From Streptomyces sp. 846.5 (GTDB lineage Bacteria; Actinomycetota; Actinomycetes; Streptomycetales; Streptomycetaceae): a stretch of 64,000 nucleotides of DNA. The notes below the pieces were generated by a model. The model was not told where the DNA came from. It saw only the letters and a list, made by a program, of their open reading frames with translations, and ran no database searches. The position numbers were made by a program, and so were the translations under genes. Of this stretch, positions 44,358-53,820 are shown piece after piece. The DNA is taken from contig NZ_SOBN01000001.1 of the NCBI RefSeq assembly GCF_004365705.1, forward strand, positions 5,194,001 through 5,258,000, given 5' to 3'. How positions within the stretch are numbered: position 1 is the stretch's first letter; the number at the start of each line of letters is the position of its first letter.

Positions 44358-45572
44358 ATGAGCGAGCTGACGGACTGGACCGCCCCCGCGCCCGAACTGC
44401 TGGACCGGGCAAGGGCGTTGCTCGCCGAGCACCCCGTCGTGGACGGGCACAACGACCTGCCCTGGGCGCTGCGCCAGCAGGTCGGCTACGACCTCGACGC
44501 CCTCGACATCGCCACCGACCAGAGCGCCCATCTGCACACCGACCTGGCCCGGTTGACGGCCGGCGGGGTCGGCGCACAGTTCTGGTCGGTGTACGTGCGC
44601 TCGGACTTCGCCGGGGACCGGGCCGTCAGCGCCACGCTGGAGCAGATGGACTGCGTGCGGGCGCTCGCCGCCCGCTACCCGGACCGGCTCCGGCTCGCCT
44701 TCAGTGCCGACGACATCGAGGCGGTCCGCGCCGAGGGCCGGATCGCCTCGCTGATGGGCGCCGAGGGCGGGCACTCCATCGACTGCTCGCTGGCCACGCT
44801 GCGGGCCCTGTACGCCCTGGGCGTCCGCTATATGACGCTCACTCACAACGACAACCTGCCGTGGGCGGACTCCGCCACCGACAAGCCGGTGGCCGGCGGC
44901 CTGACCCGCTTCGGCGAGGAGGTCGTCCTGGAGATGAACCGGCTCGGCATGCTGGTCGACCTCTCGCATGTCTCCGCGGACACCATGCGGGACGCGATCC
45001 GGGTCACCCGCGCGCCGGTGGTCTTCTCGCACTCCTCCTCCCGGGCCGTCTGCGACCACCCGCGCAACGTCCCCGACGACGTGCTGGAGCAGCTGGCCGT
45101 CAACGGCGGGGTGGCGATGGTCACCTTCGTACCCAAGTTCATCCTCCCCGAGGCGATCGCCTGGACGAAGGCCGCCGACGCCAACCTGGAGGCGCACGGG
45201 TTCCACGCGCTGGAGACCACGCCGGAGGCGATGGTGGTGCAGCGGGCGTTCGAGGCGGCGAATCCGCCGCCGCGGGCCTCGGCGGCGACGGTGGCGGACC
45301 ACCTGGACCACATGCGCGGGGTGGCCGGCGTCGACCACATCGGCATCGGCGGCGACTTCGACGGCACGGCTTTCACCCCTGACGGCCTCAGCGACGTCTC
45401 CGGCTACCCGAACCTGATCGCCGAACTCCTCAGCCGAGGCTGGTCGGAGACCGACCTCGCCAAGCTGACCTGGAGCAACGCGGTCCGGGTCCTGCGCGAG
45501 GCCGAGGGCGTGGCTGCTTCGCTGAGGGATGAGGTGCCGTCCATCGCCACGATCGAGCAACTGGACCGGTAG
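44358..45572 (+). CDS. M19-family membrane-dipeptidase-like peptidase
   Basis: 404 residues. Binuclear-zinc dipeptidase (renal dipeptidase family) motifs: [14 protein letters not shown] (His/Asp ligands), GAEGGHSI (Glu ligand), [39 protein letters not shown] and [15 protein letters not shown] (Asp). These enzymes hydrolyse dipeptides, including those with a C-terminal D-amino acid. No signal peptide is present, so it is probably cytoplasmic. It follows purE by 8 bp and is likely co-transcribed with purKE. Confidence 0.92.
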   Translation: MSELTDWTAPAPELLDRARALLAEHPVVDGHNDLPWALRQQVGYDLDALDIATDQSAHLHTDLARLTAGGVGAQFWSVYVRSDFAGDRAVSATLEQMDCVRALAARYPDRLRLAFSADDIEAVRAEGRIASLMGAEGGHSIDCSLATLRALYALGVRYMTLTHNDNLPWADSATDKPVAGGLTRFGEEVVLEMNRLGMLVDLSHVSADTMRDAIRVTRAPVVFSHSSSRAVCDHPRNVPDDVLEQLAVNGGVAMVTFVPKFILPEAIAWTKAADANLEAHGFHALETTPEAMVVQRAFEAANPPPRASAATVADHLDHMRGVAGVDHIGIGGDFDGTAFTPDGLSDVSGYPNLIAELLSRGWSETDLAKLTWSNAVRVLREAEGVAASLRDEVPSIATIEQLDR

Positions 45573-45590
45573 GTTCGCGGCTGCGGCGTG

Positions 45591-45688
45591 TGCCTGGTTG
45601 GCAGCGCAGTTCCCCGCGCCCCTAAGGGTCTGCAACTGGCTCAATTGCAAACGTCAGGGGCGCGGGGAACTGCGCGATCAACCAGGCA
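45591..45688. repeat. Intergenic inverted repeat, type A, with extended arms
   Basis: The outer arms include TGCCTGGTTG and CAACCAGGCA in addition to the common GCGCAGTTCCCCGCGCCC arm. The inner part has TGCAACTGGCTCAATTGCA. It lies between the convergent dipeptidase and TetR genes and is a likely bidirectional terminator. Confidence 0.87.
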
Positions 45689-45709
45689 GACGCCGCACCC
45701 GAAAAACCC

Positions 45710-46432
45710 TCAGCAACCCCCCGCTTCCCGAAGCCGCAACTCCGCCGCCTCCAAGAACTGCTCCAGCGTCTGCGCATAAGCGCTGCGCCCCATCTCCGCC
45801 CGGAGCAACTGCGCGACCGCCGCGATATTGGGATGCGTCGCAGCCGGCAGCTCGCTGTAGGTGTGGTTCCAGACGTCCCGCTCCGCGGCCCGCGCCTCCG
45901 GCGGCAGCGCCAGCCCCGCAGCGTCCAGCGCGGCGAAGGCCAGCCCCAGGTCGACGAACCCGTGGTAGAGCCGCACCGCCTCGGGGTCCGGGAACCCCGC
46001 CCCGCGAAGCACCCCGAGGATGATCTCGATCGCCCGCGCCTCGTGGGCGCGCCCGGTGACCCGGTAGGTCGCCAGCATCGCCGCCTGCGGATGCTGCTGG
46101 TACGCGGCGTGCATCCGCAGCCCCAGCTCGCGCAGGTCGCTGCGCCAGCCGCCGGTGGACTGCCAGCCCGTCCAGGCCTGGCCGATCAGCTCGTCGGCGA
46201 CGGCCAGCAGCAGGTCGTCGGTGTTGCGGAAGTACCGGTACAGCGCGCTGGGGTCGGCGCCCAGCGCGGCGCCGAGCCGCCGTACGGTCAGCGCCGCCGC
46301 GCCGTGCTGCCGGATCAGCCGCAGCGCGGTCTCCACGATCAGCGCCTCGGAGAGCACGGTGCCCTGCTTGGTCGGACGGCGCCGCCGGCGGGCGTCCTCG
46401 GCCACCACGGACCGATCGGGGTTGGTCGTCAT
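45710..46432 (-). CDS. TetR family transcriptional regulator
   Basis: 240 residues. The N-terminal TetR helix-turn-helix is visible: SEALIVETALRLIRQHGAAALTVRRLGAALGADPSALYRYFRNTDDLLLAVADEL. The C-terminal ligand-binding part is helical (TetR_C type). It is divergent from the APC permease gene, and a perfect GTCAA-N5-TTGAC inverted repeat lies 14 bp before its start. It probably represses the permease/amidohydrolase pair and itself; the effector is unknown. Confidence 0.9.
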   Translation of the reverse strand: MTTNPDRSVVAEDARRRRRPTKQGTVLSEALIVETALRLIRQHGAAALTVRRLGAALGADPSALYRYFRNTDDLLLAVADELIGQAWTGWQSTGGWRSDLRELGLRMHAAYQQHPQAAMLATYRVTGRAHEARAIEIILGVLRGAGFPDPEAVRLYHGFVDLGLAFAALDAAGLALPPEARAAERDVWNHTYSELPAATHPNIAAVAQLLRAEMGRSAYAQTLEQFLEAAELRLREAGGC

Positions 46433-46445
46433 CCGTCCACCTTAT

Positions 46446-46460
46446 GTCAACAGCATTGAC
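46446..46460. promoter_or_regulatory. Inverted repeat GTCAA-N5-TTGAC, candidate TetR operator
   Basis: A perfect 15 bp symmetric site between the divergent TetR (start 46,432) and permease (start ~46,518) genes. Position and size fit a TetR operator. Confidence 0.6.
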
Positions 46461-46517
46461 CTTGTGCTGGAACGCAGGGTTCCATAGCGCTCCAACAGCA
46501 GCCGGTGCGGCAGATGG

Positions 46518-48005
46518 GTGGCTTTGATGAGCGACGAGATGCGCAGATCCCTCGGCGTGGTGGACGGTGTGGTGATCGCCGCGTCCAGTACCGCCGCCAC
46601 CTCCAGCATCGGCATCGGGATGGGGCTGCTGGCAGGAGTGGTCGGGCTGCACCTGCCGATCATCATGCTGCTGGCGTTCCTGCCGATCCTCGGCATCGCC
46701 GGGGCGTACGGGCGGCTCAACCGGGTCGAGCCCAACTGCGGCAACAGCTACGTCTGGGTCGGCCGCTCGCTCAGCCCCTGGCTGGGCTTCCTCTCCGGCT
46801 GGGTCAACCTGGTCGGCACGGTGGTGTTCATGGCCTACACCACCACGGTCACCGGCTCGGCGATCCTGCAGTTCCTCGGCGAGGCCCACCTCACCGGCGT
46901 CGCCGGCGTCAGGCTGAACCCCGGGTCCACCCTCCAGTCCACCCTGATCGGCCTGTTCGTCCTGGTCGCGGTGGTGATCGCGGCCACCAGCGGGGTCGCC
47001 GTGGCCGCCCGGCTCCAGCGCTACCTGCTGGTCTTCGAGTACCTGGTGCTGCTGGGCTTCTGCGGCTACGGCCTGTTCGTCGGCAGCCAGCCGTTCAGCC
47101 TGGACTGGTTCAACCCCTTCGGCATCCCCTCGCTCAGCGCCCTCGCCCAGGGCATGGTGCTCGCGGTGTTCTGCTACTGGGGCTTCGACGCGGCCTTCAG
47201 CGTCAGCGAGGAGACCCGCGACCCGCGCGACGCCTCGCGCGGCGGCACCATCGCCCTGTTCACCATGCTCGGACTGTTCCTGCTCGGCGCCGTTGCGTTC
47301 CAGCGGGTGCTCACCGTCGGCCAGTTGGCCGACCATGGCGCCGAGGGCCTCACCTACTTCGGCAACCGGCTCGCCCACCAGCCGCTGGCGGCGCTGCCGC
47401 TGGTCGCGCTGATGTTCTCGGCCGTCGCCTCGCTGCAGGCAGGCGTCATCCCCAGCGCGCGCGGCATGTTCGCGATGGGCCGGGACCGCACCCTCGGCCC
47501 GGTCTGGGTCCGGATCAGCCCCCGCTACGGCACCCCGGCCGCCGGGACCCTGCTGCTGGGCGCGATCGCGGCCGCGATCGCCGTGCTGTCCCTGGTCATC
47601 CCCAAGGTGAGCGACCTGATCAGCGCCGCCGTCAACGCGATCGGTATCGTCGTGGCGCTGTACTACGGACTGACGGCGCTGGCCGCGGCGAGCCGGTTCC
47701 GCGGGCTGCTGCGCACGGCGCCCTGGGAGGGGGTGCGGGCGGTGCTGGTCCCGGTGCTGAGCGCGCTGGTGCTGTTCGCCCTCGGCGGCTACCTGTGCTG
47801 GAGCTTCTACCACTCGACGGACCACTTCGCGGTGGACGCGGCCAACGGCTGGTTCCAGCTGACCATTCCGGCGCTGATGATCGTCTCGGGCCTGATGGTC
47901 GCGGCGTGGGCCAAGTGGGTCCGCAGGTCCGACTACTTCACCACCGGCCGCGGCACCGACGCCGACGCCACGGACCTCCTGGCGGAGGCCGGCCTGTCCG
48001 CCTGA
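46518..48005 (+). CDS. APC-superfamily amino acid/amine permease
   Basis: 495 residues with about 12 membrane helices. APC-type features: N-terminal GVVDGVVIAASSTAATSSIGIGMG, GRLNRVEPNCGNSYVWVGRSLSPWLGFLSGW (helix 2-3 region), FCYWGFDAAFSVSEETRDPRDASRGG (helix 6 and loop) and ARGMFAMGRDRTLGPVWVRISPRYGTP. Substrate not determinable; amino acid or amine is usual. The start is GTG 46518 or ATG 46527. Divergent from TetR and 55 bp upstream of the amidohydrolase, suggesting import and then hydrolysis of a nitrogen compound. Confidence 0.9.
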   Translation: MALMSDEMRRSLGVVDGVVIAASSTAATSSIGIGMGLLAGVVGLHLPIIMLLAFLPILGIAGAYGRLNRVEPNCGNSYVWVGRSLSPWLGFLSGWVNLVGTVVFMAYTTTVTGSAILQFLGEAHLTGVAGVRLNPGSTLQSTLIGLFVLVAVVIAATSGVAVAARLQRYLLVFEYLVLLGFCGYGLFVGSQPFSLDWFNPFGIPSLSALAQGMVLAVFCYWGFDAAFSVSEETRDPRDASRGGTIALFTMLGLFLLGAVAFQRVLTVGQLADHGAEGLTYFGNRLAHQPLAALPLVALMFSAVASLQAGVIPSARGMFAMGRDRTLGPVWVRISPRYGTPAAGTLLLGAIAAAIAVLSLVIPKVSDLISAAVNAIGIVVALYYGLTALAAASRFRGLLRTAPWEGVRAVLVPVLSALVLFALGGYLCWSFYHSTDHFAVDAANGWFQLTIPALMIVSGLMVAAWAKWVRRSDYFTTGRGTDADATDLLAEAGLSA

Positions 48006-48060
48006 CCGCACATCATTTGACTGTTCGTCCACCCGCACCGCCGCACCACCTGGAGCCCGC

Positions 48061-49794
48061 ATGACTACTCACCCACAACCGGCAACGTCTGACCCGGCGA
48101 GCTCGGCCACCTCGGGTTCACGTGGGGGTACGGGGGGTCGCTCCCCGGAGGGTTGGAGTACCACCCACGCCGACCTGGTCCTCACCGGCGGCCCCGTCCT
48201 CACCGTCGACGGTGCGCGCAGCCGGGCCGGCTCCGTCGCCGTCACCGCGGGGCGGATCACCGCCGTCGGCCAGGACGAGGTCCGCGCGCTGATCGGCCCC
48301 GGGACGGAGGTGGTGGACCTGGCCGGGCGGCTGCTGCTGCCCGGCTTCCAGGACGCGCACATCCACGCCGTCTACGGCGGCGTGGAACTGGGCGAGTGCG
48401 ATCTCACCGGCACCACCGACCTGGACGAGTACCGCCGCCGCATCCGCGCCTATGCCGAGGCGCACCCCGAGCGGGAGTGGATCACCGGTGGCGGCTGGTC
48501 CATGGAGAGCTTCCCCGGCGGCACCCCCACCCGGCAGTTCCTGGACGCCCTGGTCCCCGACCGCCCGGTCTACCTGCTGAACCGGGACCACCACGGGGCC
48601 TGGGCCAACACCCGGGCCCTGGAACTGGCCGGGCTCACCGCCGCCACGGCGGACCCGTCCGACGGCCGGATCGAACGCGAGGCCGACGGAACCCCCGGCG
48701 GGACCCTGCAGGAGGGCGCGACCGGCCTGGTCGCCCGCATCGTTCCGCCGACCACCCTCGCCGACCGGGTCGCCGGGCTGCTGCGGGCGCAGCAGTTGCT
48801 GCACTCCCTCGGCATCACCGCCTGGCAGGACGCGCTCCTGGGCGTCTTCAACGGCCAGCCCGACCCCTCCGACGCCTACCTCGCCATCGCCTCCGACGGC
48901 CGTCTCACCGCGCGGGTCAACGGCGCCCTGTGGTGGGACCGGTCGCGCGGCGCGGAGCAGATCCCCGAGCTGGTCGAGCGGCGCGAGCGGCTCCGGGTCG
49001 GACGGCTGCGGGCCGACTCCGTCAAGATCATGCAGGACGGCATCACCGAGAACTTCACCGCCGCGATGACCGTGCCGTACCTGGACGGCTGCGGCTGCTC
49101 GACCGCCAACAGCGGCCTCAGCTTCGTCGATCCGGACGCCCTGCGGGACTACGTCACCGAGCTGGACGCCCTCGACTTCCAGGTCCACTTCCACGCCCTG
49201 GGCGACCGCGCGGTCCGCGAGGCGCTGGACGCGGTGGAGGCGGCCCGCGCCGCCAACGGATTCCGCGACACCCGGCACCACCTGGCCCACCTCCAGGTCG
49301 TCCACCCGGACGACGTCCCCCGCTTCCGCGCGCTGGGCGCGGTCGCCAACCTCCAGCCGCTGTGGGCGGCGCACGAGCCGCAGATGGACGAGCTGACCAT
49401 TCCGTTCCTCGGCGGGGACTCGGCGCAGTGGCAGTACCCCTTCGCCGACCTGCTGCGCGCCGGCGCGACGCTTGCCTCCGGCAGCGACTGGCCGGTCAGC
49501 AGCCCGGACCCGATCCAGGGGATCCACACGGCGGTCAACCGCAGGGGCTACGGCGACGGCGCGCACCCCGTCTTCCTGCCGGACCAGCGGCTGGACCTCG
49601 GCACAGCGGTCGCCGCGTACACGGCCGGGTCCGCCTACGTGAACCACCTCGACGACGCGGGGAGCATCCGCGTGGGGGCGGTTGCAGACTTCGTCGTTTT
49701 GGATAGTGACCCATTTGTGGGGCCCGCTGAGGAGATCGGGGCGGCGAAGGTGGAGCAGACGTTCGTTGGGGGTGAGCGGGTCTGGTGCAGGTAG
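48061..49794 (+). CDS. Amidohydrolase of the YtcJ-like (Amidohydro_3) family
   Basis: 577 residues. Seen: LPGFQDAHIHAVYGG (HxH metal site), NRDHHGAWANTRALELAG, GTLQEGATGLV, VKIMQDGITENFTAAM, FQVHFHALGDRAVREALDAVE, HHLAHLQVVHPDD and ASGSDWPVSSPDPIQGIH. Family members hydrolyse amides or imides on diverse substrates. The N-terminal ~35 residues are Gly/Ser-rich and partly encoded by a GC-rich hairpin repeat (48,111-48,157), so the effective start may be later than ATG 48061. In an operon with the APC permease. Confidence 0.88.
   Translation: MTTHPQPATSDPASSATSGSRGGTGGRSPEGWSTTHADLVLTGGPVLTVDGARSRAGSVAVTAGRITAVGQDEVRALIGPGTEVVDLAGRLLLPGFQDAHIHAVYGGVELGECDLTGTTDLDEYRRRIRAYAEAHPEREWITGGGWSMESFPGGTPTRQFLDALVPDRPVYLLNRDHHGAWANTRALELAGLTAATADPSDGRIEREADGTPGGTLQEGATGLVARIVPPTTLADRVAGLLRAQQLLHSLGITAWQDALLGVFNGQPDPSDAYLAIASDGRLTARVNGALWWDRSRGAEQIPELVERRERLRVGRLRADSVKIMQDGITENFTAAMTVPYLDGCGCSTANSGLSFVDPDALRDYVTELDALDFQVHFHALGDRAVREALDAVEAARAANGFRDTRHHLAHLQVVHPDDVPRFRALGAVANLQPLWAAHEPQMDELTIPFLGGDSAQWQYPFADLLRAGATLASGSDWPVSSPDPIQGIHTAVNRRGYGDGAHPVFLPDQRLDLGTAVAAYTAGSAYVNHLDDAGSIRVGAVADFVVLDSDPFVGPAEEIGAAKVEQTFVGGERVWCR
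48111..48157. repeat. GC-rich hairpin repeat inside the amidohydrolase N-terminus
   Basis: Starts CTCGGGTTCACGTGGGGGT and contains CGGGGGGTCGCTCCCCGG. A close copy in the same orientation lies at 56,206-56,254, overlapping the LtrA stop. Here it is translated as a Gly/Arg/Ser-rich segment. Confidence 0.8.
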
Positions 49795-49799
49795 TGCAT

Positions 49800-49888
49800 G
49801 GTTTGTCGCGCAGTTCCCCGTGCCCCTGGACGTGTGCAACTGAGCCAGTTGCAGACCCTCAGGGGCGCGGGGAACTGCGCGACAAGCC
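49800..49888. repeat. Intergenic inverted repeat, type A
   Basis: Arms GGTTTGTCGCGCAGTTCCCC and the near-complement, with inner TGCAACTGAGCCAGTTGCA. It lies 6 bp after the amidohydrolase stop, between genes on the same strand. Probable terminator. Confidence 0.85.
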
Positions 49889-49954
49889 AAACGCCTACGC
49901 AGAGCGCGCCGCTGCCCGCACCGCGACATACGCCCGCCCGGCTATCGTGGAGGC

Positions 49955-50518
49955 ATGACGGAGCAGTCGATTTATCAGCACTTGCGTGAGTTTGCTGAGC
50001 ACTTCGAGCCGCCGGCGCCGTTCGGTCCGCACATCGAGATCAGCGACGGCAAGATCGTCATGATGATAAGTCCGTCAGGGGCTCATGACCTGGACGCGAT
50101 GCGTGTTACCAACCAGCTCGCCCGGCAGCTTCCGGCAGGCCTCTTCGCGGGGGGATTCGACATCGAGCATCCGCTCGCGGCGAAGATGCGACGCCCCGAT
50201 GTCGCCGTTGTGGACGAGGACGCCGCAATCACGTCCGAGGCCGTCGACGCCACTGCGGTCCACCTCGCGGTGGAGATCGTCTCTCCCTCCAACCCGGAGA
50301 ACGACTACATCGACAAGGTCCGGGACTACCCGCTGATGGGCGTCCCCCGCTACCTCATCGTCGATCCCCGCAACGGCGCCTGTCTCTACTACTGGGACAG
50401 CGACGGGAAGACCTACCGCCAGTCGCTGCCGTACACCTTCGGCGATGTGATTTCCGTGGGCGACTGGACGATCGACACCTCCGAGCTGGTGCTGTACCCG
50501 CCCAAGAGGCATCGCTGA
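49955..50518 (+). CDS. Uma2-family (DUF820) PD-(D/E)XK nuclease-like protein
   Basis: 187 residues. Family core: MRRPDVAVVDEDA (catalytic Asp), LAVEIVSPSNPENDYIDKVRDYPLMGVPRYLIVDPRNG (Glu-x-x ... Lys plus the usual GVPxYWIVDP block). Uma2 proteins have a restriction-endonuclease fold and occur in many copies in Streptomyces and cyanobacteria; cellular targets are unknown. The ATG has TGGAGGC upstream. It stands alone between a type A repeat and the convergent CoA-binding gene. Confidence 0.88.
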   Translation: MTEQSIYQHLREFAEHFEPPAPFGPHIEISDGKIVMMISPSGAHDLDAMRVTNQLARQLPAGLFAGGFDIEHPLAAKMRRPDVAVVDEDAAITSEAVDATAVHLAVEIVSPSNPENDYIDKVRDYPLMGVPRYLIVDPRNGACLYYWDSDGKTYRQSLPYTFGDVISVGDWTIDTSELVLYPPKRHR

Positions 50519-50526
50519 CCCATGCC

Positions 50527-50943
50527 TCAGCGCGGCAGGCGGGGGATCTCGATCGCCGGGCAGCGGTCCATCACCATTGCGACCCCGGCGTCGCGCGTGC
50601 GCCGGTACGCGCCTTCGTCGATGACGTTCAGTTGGAACCAGACCGCCTTGGCGCCGACGGCGACCGCCTCGTCGGCGACTGCTCCGGCGAGGCTGCTGTT
50701 GACGAAGACGTCGACCACGTCCACCGGGAAGGGGATGGCGGCCAGCGAGGGGTAGCCCTCTTCGCCGTGCACCGTCTCGGCCGAGGGGTGCACCGGCACC
50801 ACCCGCTTGCCGTACCGCTGCAGCACCTTGGCCACGCCGTACGCGGCGCGTGCGGTGTTGTTGGAGAGGCCGACCACCGCCCAGGTGTCCCCGGTGCCCT
50901 CCAGGATCTCGCGGACGGTGGCGTCGTCGCCGTAGCTGCTCAT
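50527..50943 (-). CDS. CoA-binding domain protein (YccU-like)
   Basis: 138 residues, a single CoA-binding Rossmann domain: WAVVGLSNNTARAAYGVAKVLQRYGKRVVPVHPSAETVHGEEGYPSLAAIPFPVDVVDVFVNSS and GAKAVWFQLNVIDEGAYRRTRDAGVAMVMDRCPAIEIPR. The conserved Cys in DRCPAIE is typical of this small family (YccU/YneT). Function is not well known; CoA binding or CoA-linked redox roles are proposed for the family. Monocistronic, 84 bp after the UDP-glucose dehydrogenase gene on the same strand. Confidence 0.88.
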   Translation of the reverse strand: MSSYGDDATVREILEGTGDTWAVVGLSNNTARAAYGVAKVLQRYGKRVVPVHPSAETVHGEEGYPSLAAIPFPVDVVDVFVNSSLAGAVADEAVAVGAKAVWFQLNVIDEGAYRRTRDAGVAMVMDRCPAIEIPRLPR

Positions 50944-51027
50944 CGGTCTGCTCCCTCGGCCCCGCCGGTTCTTCCGGTCACTCCGGAGAACCGGCGGGCG
51001 GCCGCCCGCATTCCGGCTCGTGCCGGT

Positions 51028-52359
51028 TCAGCTGGGGCGCCCCAGCGCACGGTAGGTCCAGCCGGCCTCGCGCCACTGCTGCGGGTCCAGGACGTTGCGG
51101 CCGTCCAGGATCCGGCGCTCGGCGACGACCGTGCCGAGCTCGTCCGGGTCCATGGCGCGGAACTCCTGCCACTCGGTCAGGTGCAGCACGACATGGGCGC
51201 CGGTGACGGCCTCCAGCACGGACTCGGCGTAGTTCAGCGCGGGGAACATCTTCCGCGCGTTGTCCATGGCCTTGGGGTCGTAGACGGTGACCTGCGCGCC
51301 CTGGAGCTGGAGCTGTCCGGCCACGTTCAGCGCGGGGGAGTCGCGTACGTCGTCGGAGTCCGGCTTGAAGGCCGCGCCGAGCACCGCGATCCGGCGGCCG
51401 AGCAGGCCGCCGCCGCACTGCTCGCGGGCCAGCTCCACCATCCGCGAGCGGCGCCGCATGTTGATGGAGTCGACCTCGCGGAGGAAGGTCAGCGCCTGGT
51501 CGGCGCCCAGCTCCCCGGCCCTGGCCATGAAGGCGCGGATGTCCTTGGGCAGGCAGCCGCCGCCGAAGCCCAGGCCGGCGTTGAGGAACCGGCCGCCGAT
51601 CCGGGTGTCGTAGGCGAGGGCGCCGGAGAGCTGCACCACGTCGGCGCCGGACGCCTCGCAGACCTCGGCCATGGCGTTGATGAAGGAGATCTTGGTGGCC
51701 AGGAAGGAGTTGGCCGCGGTCTTCACCAGCTCGGCGGTGGGGAAGTCGGTGACGACCAGCGGGGTGCCCTTGTCGATCAGCGGCGCGTACAGCTCGCGCA
51801 GGGTGGCCTCGGCCTCGGCGCTGCGGACGCCGATGACCAGCCGGTCCGGGTGCAGAGTGTCGTCGACGGCGAAGCCCTCGCGCAGGAACTCGGGGTTCCA
51901 GGCGACCTCGGCGGCGGCGCCGGCCGGAGCCGTCTCCGCCAGCCGGCGGGCCAGCCGGTCCGCGCTGCCGACCGGCACCGTGGACTTCCCGACCACCAGC
52001 GTCGGCCTGATCAGATGCGGCGCCAGCAGATCGAAGGCCGACTCCACATAGGACATGTCGCAGGCGAACTCGCCGCGCCGCTGCGGGGTGTTGGTGCAGA
52101 TGAAGTGGACGTCGCCAAAGGCGCCCACCTCCTCCCAGGAGGTGGTGAAGCTCAGACGTCCGGTGGAGCCCTCGAACCCGCGCAGGTGCTTGCGCAGCAG
52201 CTCCTCCAGGCCGGGCTCGTACATCGGGACGTTCCCGGAGGCGAGTGCGGCCACCCGTTCGGGAAGGATGTCGAGCCCCAGGACCTCGAAGCCGAGCTCT
52301 GCCATGCAGGCCGCGTGGGTGGTCCCCAGGTAGCCGGTCCCGATAACGGTGATCTTCAC
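51028..52359 (-). CDS. ugd: UDP-glucose 6-dehydrogenase
   Basis: 443 residues; oxidises UDP-glucose to UDP-glucuronate with two NAD+. Seen: ITVIGTGYLGTTHAACMAELGFEVLGLDI (NAD motif), TNTP, VVGKSTVPVGSAD, NPEFLREGFAVDD, TKISFINAMAEVCEASGADV and the catalytic Cys loop GLGFGGGCLPKDIRA (usually GGxCFPKD). The C-terminal domain has VLGAAFKPDSDDVRDSPAL. The start is GTG 52359. It can supply glucuronate for a surface polysaccharide, but is far from the GT2 operon. Divergent from the acyl-CoA dehydrogenase. Confidence 0.93.
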   Translation of the reverse strand: MKITVIGTGYLGTTHAACMAELGFEVLGLDILPERVAALASGNVPMYEPGLEELLRKHLRGFEGSTGRLSFTTSWEEVGAFGDVHFICTNTPQRRGEFACDMSYVESAFDLLAPHLIRPTLVVGKSTVPVGSADRLARRLAETAPAGAAAEVAWNPEFLREGFAVDDTLHPDRLVIGVRSAEAEATLRELYAPLIDKGTPLVVTDFPTAELVKTAANSFLATKISFINAMAEVCEASGADVVQLSGALAYDTRIGGRFLNAGLGFGGGCLPKDIRAFMARAGELGADQALTFLREVDSINMRRRSRMVELAREQCGGGLLGRRIAVLGAAFKPDSDDVRDSPALNVAGQLQLQGAQVTVYDPKAMDNARKMFPALNYAESVLEAVTGAHVVLHLTEWQEFRAMDPDELGTVVAERRILDGRNVLDPQQWREAGWTYRALGRPS

Positions 52360-52538
52360 GGCGCTGAACGTCCTTCCGCCGGATGGATTGGTCGAGCAAG
52401 TAAGTAAGAGGGCCTGCGGATCCTACCCGCGAAGTCTGAACGCTGTTGCGGAGGTCACGCAACGGACAGCGGGCCGGAAGCTCTAGAATCGGGGAGGAGC
52501 ACATGTTACTTAACGGTAGATAACTTGGGGTGAGGCGC

Positions 52539-53714
52539 ATGGCGTCCAATGGTTCGTCCAACGGGTCCGCGGACTTCGACCTGTTCCGGGTCTCCGAGGA
52601 GCACGAGATGCTCCGGGACGCGGTGCGTTCGCTCGCCGAGTCCAAGATCGCCCCGTTCGCGGCCGAGGTGGACGAGCAGGCCCGCTTCCCGCAGGAGGCC
52701 CTCGACGCGCTGACCGCCAACGACCTGCACGCGGTGCACGTACCCGAGGAGTACGGCGGCGCGGGCGCCGACGCGCTGGCGACGGTCATCGTGATCGAGG
52801 AGGTGGCCCGGGTCTGTGCTTCGTCCTCGCTGATCCCGGCCGTCAACAAGCTCGGGTCGCTGCCGGTGATCCTCTCCGGCGACGAGGGGATCAAGCAGAA
52901 GTACCTGGCCCCGCTGGCGCGCGGGGAGGGCATGTTCTCCTACTGCCTGTCCGAGCCGGACGCCGGCTCGGACGCGGCCGGGATGAAGACCCGCGCGGTG
53001 CGCGACGGCGACTTCTGGGTGCTCAACGGCGTCAAGCGCTGGATCACCAACGCCGGGGTCTCCGAGTTCTACACGGTCATGGCGGTCACCGACCCCGACA
53101 AGCGCTCCAAGGGCATCTCCGCGTTCGTGGTGGAGAAGGGCGACGAGGGCGTGTCCTTCGGGGCGCCGGAGAAGAAGCTGGGCATCAAGGGCTCGCCGAC
53201 CCGCGAGGTCTACCTCGACAACGTCCGCATCCCGGCCGACCGGATCATCGGCGCCGAGGGGACCGGCTTCGCCACCGCGATGAAGACCCTGGACCACACC
53301 CGGATCACCATCGCCGCCCAGGCACTGGGCATCGCCCAGGGCGCGCTGGACTACGCGGCCGGGTACGTCAAGGAGCGCAAGCAGTTCGGCAAGGCCATCG
53401 CGGAGTTCCAGGGCATCCAGTTCATGCTCGCCGACATGGCCATGAAGCTGGAGGCGGCCCGCCAGCTCACCTACGCCGCCGCGGCGCGCTCCCAGCGGGG
53501 TGACGGTGACCTGACCTTCTTCGGCGCAGCCGCGAAGTGCTTCGCCTCGGACGCCGCCATGGAGATCACCACCGACGCGGTCCAACTGCTGGGCGGCTAC
53601 GGCTACACCCGCGACTATCCGCTGGAGCGGATGATGCGGGACGCGAAGATCACCCAGATCTACGAGGGCACCAACCAGGTCCAGCGCATCGTCATGGCCC
53701 GCAACCTGCCGTAG
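52539..53714 (+). CDS. Acyl-CoA dehydrogenase
   Basis: 391 residues. FAD-dependent alpha,beta-desaturation of acyl-CoA. Seen: HVPEEYGGAGADALATVIVIEE, YCLSEPDAGSDAAGMKTRAVRDG (FAD/substrate region), WITNAGVSEFYTVMAV, AQALGIAQGALDYAAGYVKERKQFGKAI and LLGGYGYTRDYPLERMMRDAKITQIYEGTNQVQR with the catalytic Glu in YEGT. ATG 52539 with GGGGTGAGG upstream. Chain-length preference is not determinable. Convergent with the DUF5519-like gene, separated by an inverted repeat. Confidence 0.94.
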   Translation: MASNGSSNGSADFDLFRVSEEHEMLRDAVRSLAESKIAPFAAEVDEQARFPQEALDALTANDLHAVHVPEEYGGAGADALATVIVIEEVARVCASSSLIPAVNKLGSLPVILSGDEGIKQKYLAPLARGEGMFSYCLSEPDAGSDAAGMKTRAVRDGDFWVLNGVKRWITNAGVSEFYTVMAVTDPDKRSKGISAFVVEKGDEGVSFGAPEKKLGIKGSPTREVYLDNVRIPADRIIGAEGTGFATAMKTLDHTRITIAAQALGIAQGALDYAAGYVKERKQFGKAIAEFQGIQFMLADMAMKLEAARQLTYAAAARSQRGDGDLTFFGAAAKCFASDAAMEITTDAVQLLGGYGYTRDYPLERMMRDAKITQIYEGTNQVQRIVMARNLP

Positions 53715-53727
53715 CCGTGTTGCTTTG

Positions 53728-53799
53728 AGGGGCGCGGGGAACTGCGCGACCAGCCCTCTACGGAGGTGCATGGCTGGCAGCGCAGTTCCCCGCGCCCCT
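53728..53799. repeat. Intergenic inverted repeat, type B (mirror of the 33.0 kb copy)
   Basis: Arms AGGGGCGCGGGGAACTGCGC and the complement. The loop (CCAGCCCTCTACGGAGGTGC ...) is the reverse complement of the 33.0 kb loop with one difference. Sits between convergent genes. Confidence 0.87.
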
Positions 53800-53820
53800 A
53801 TTGAGGCGGCGCCGTAGCCG

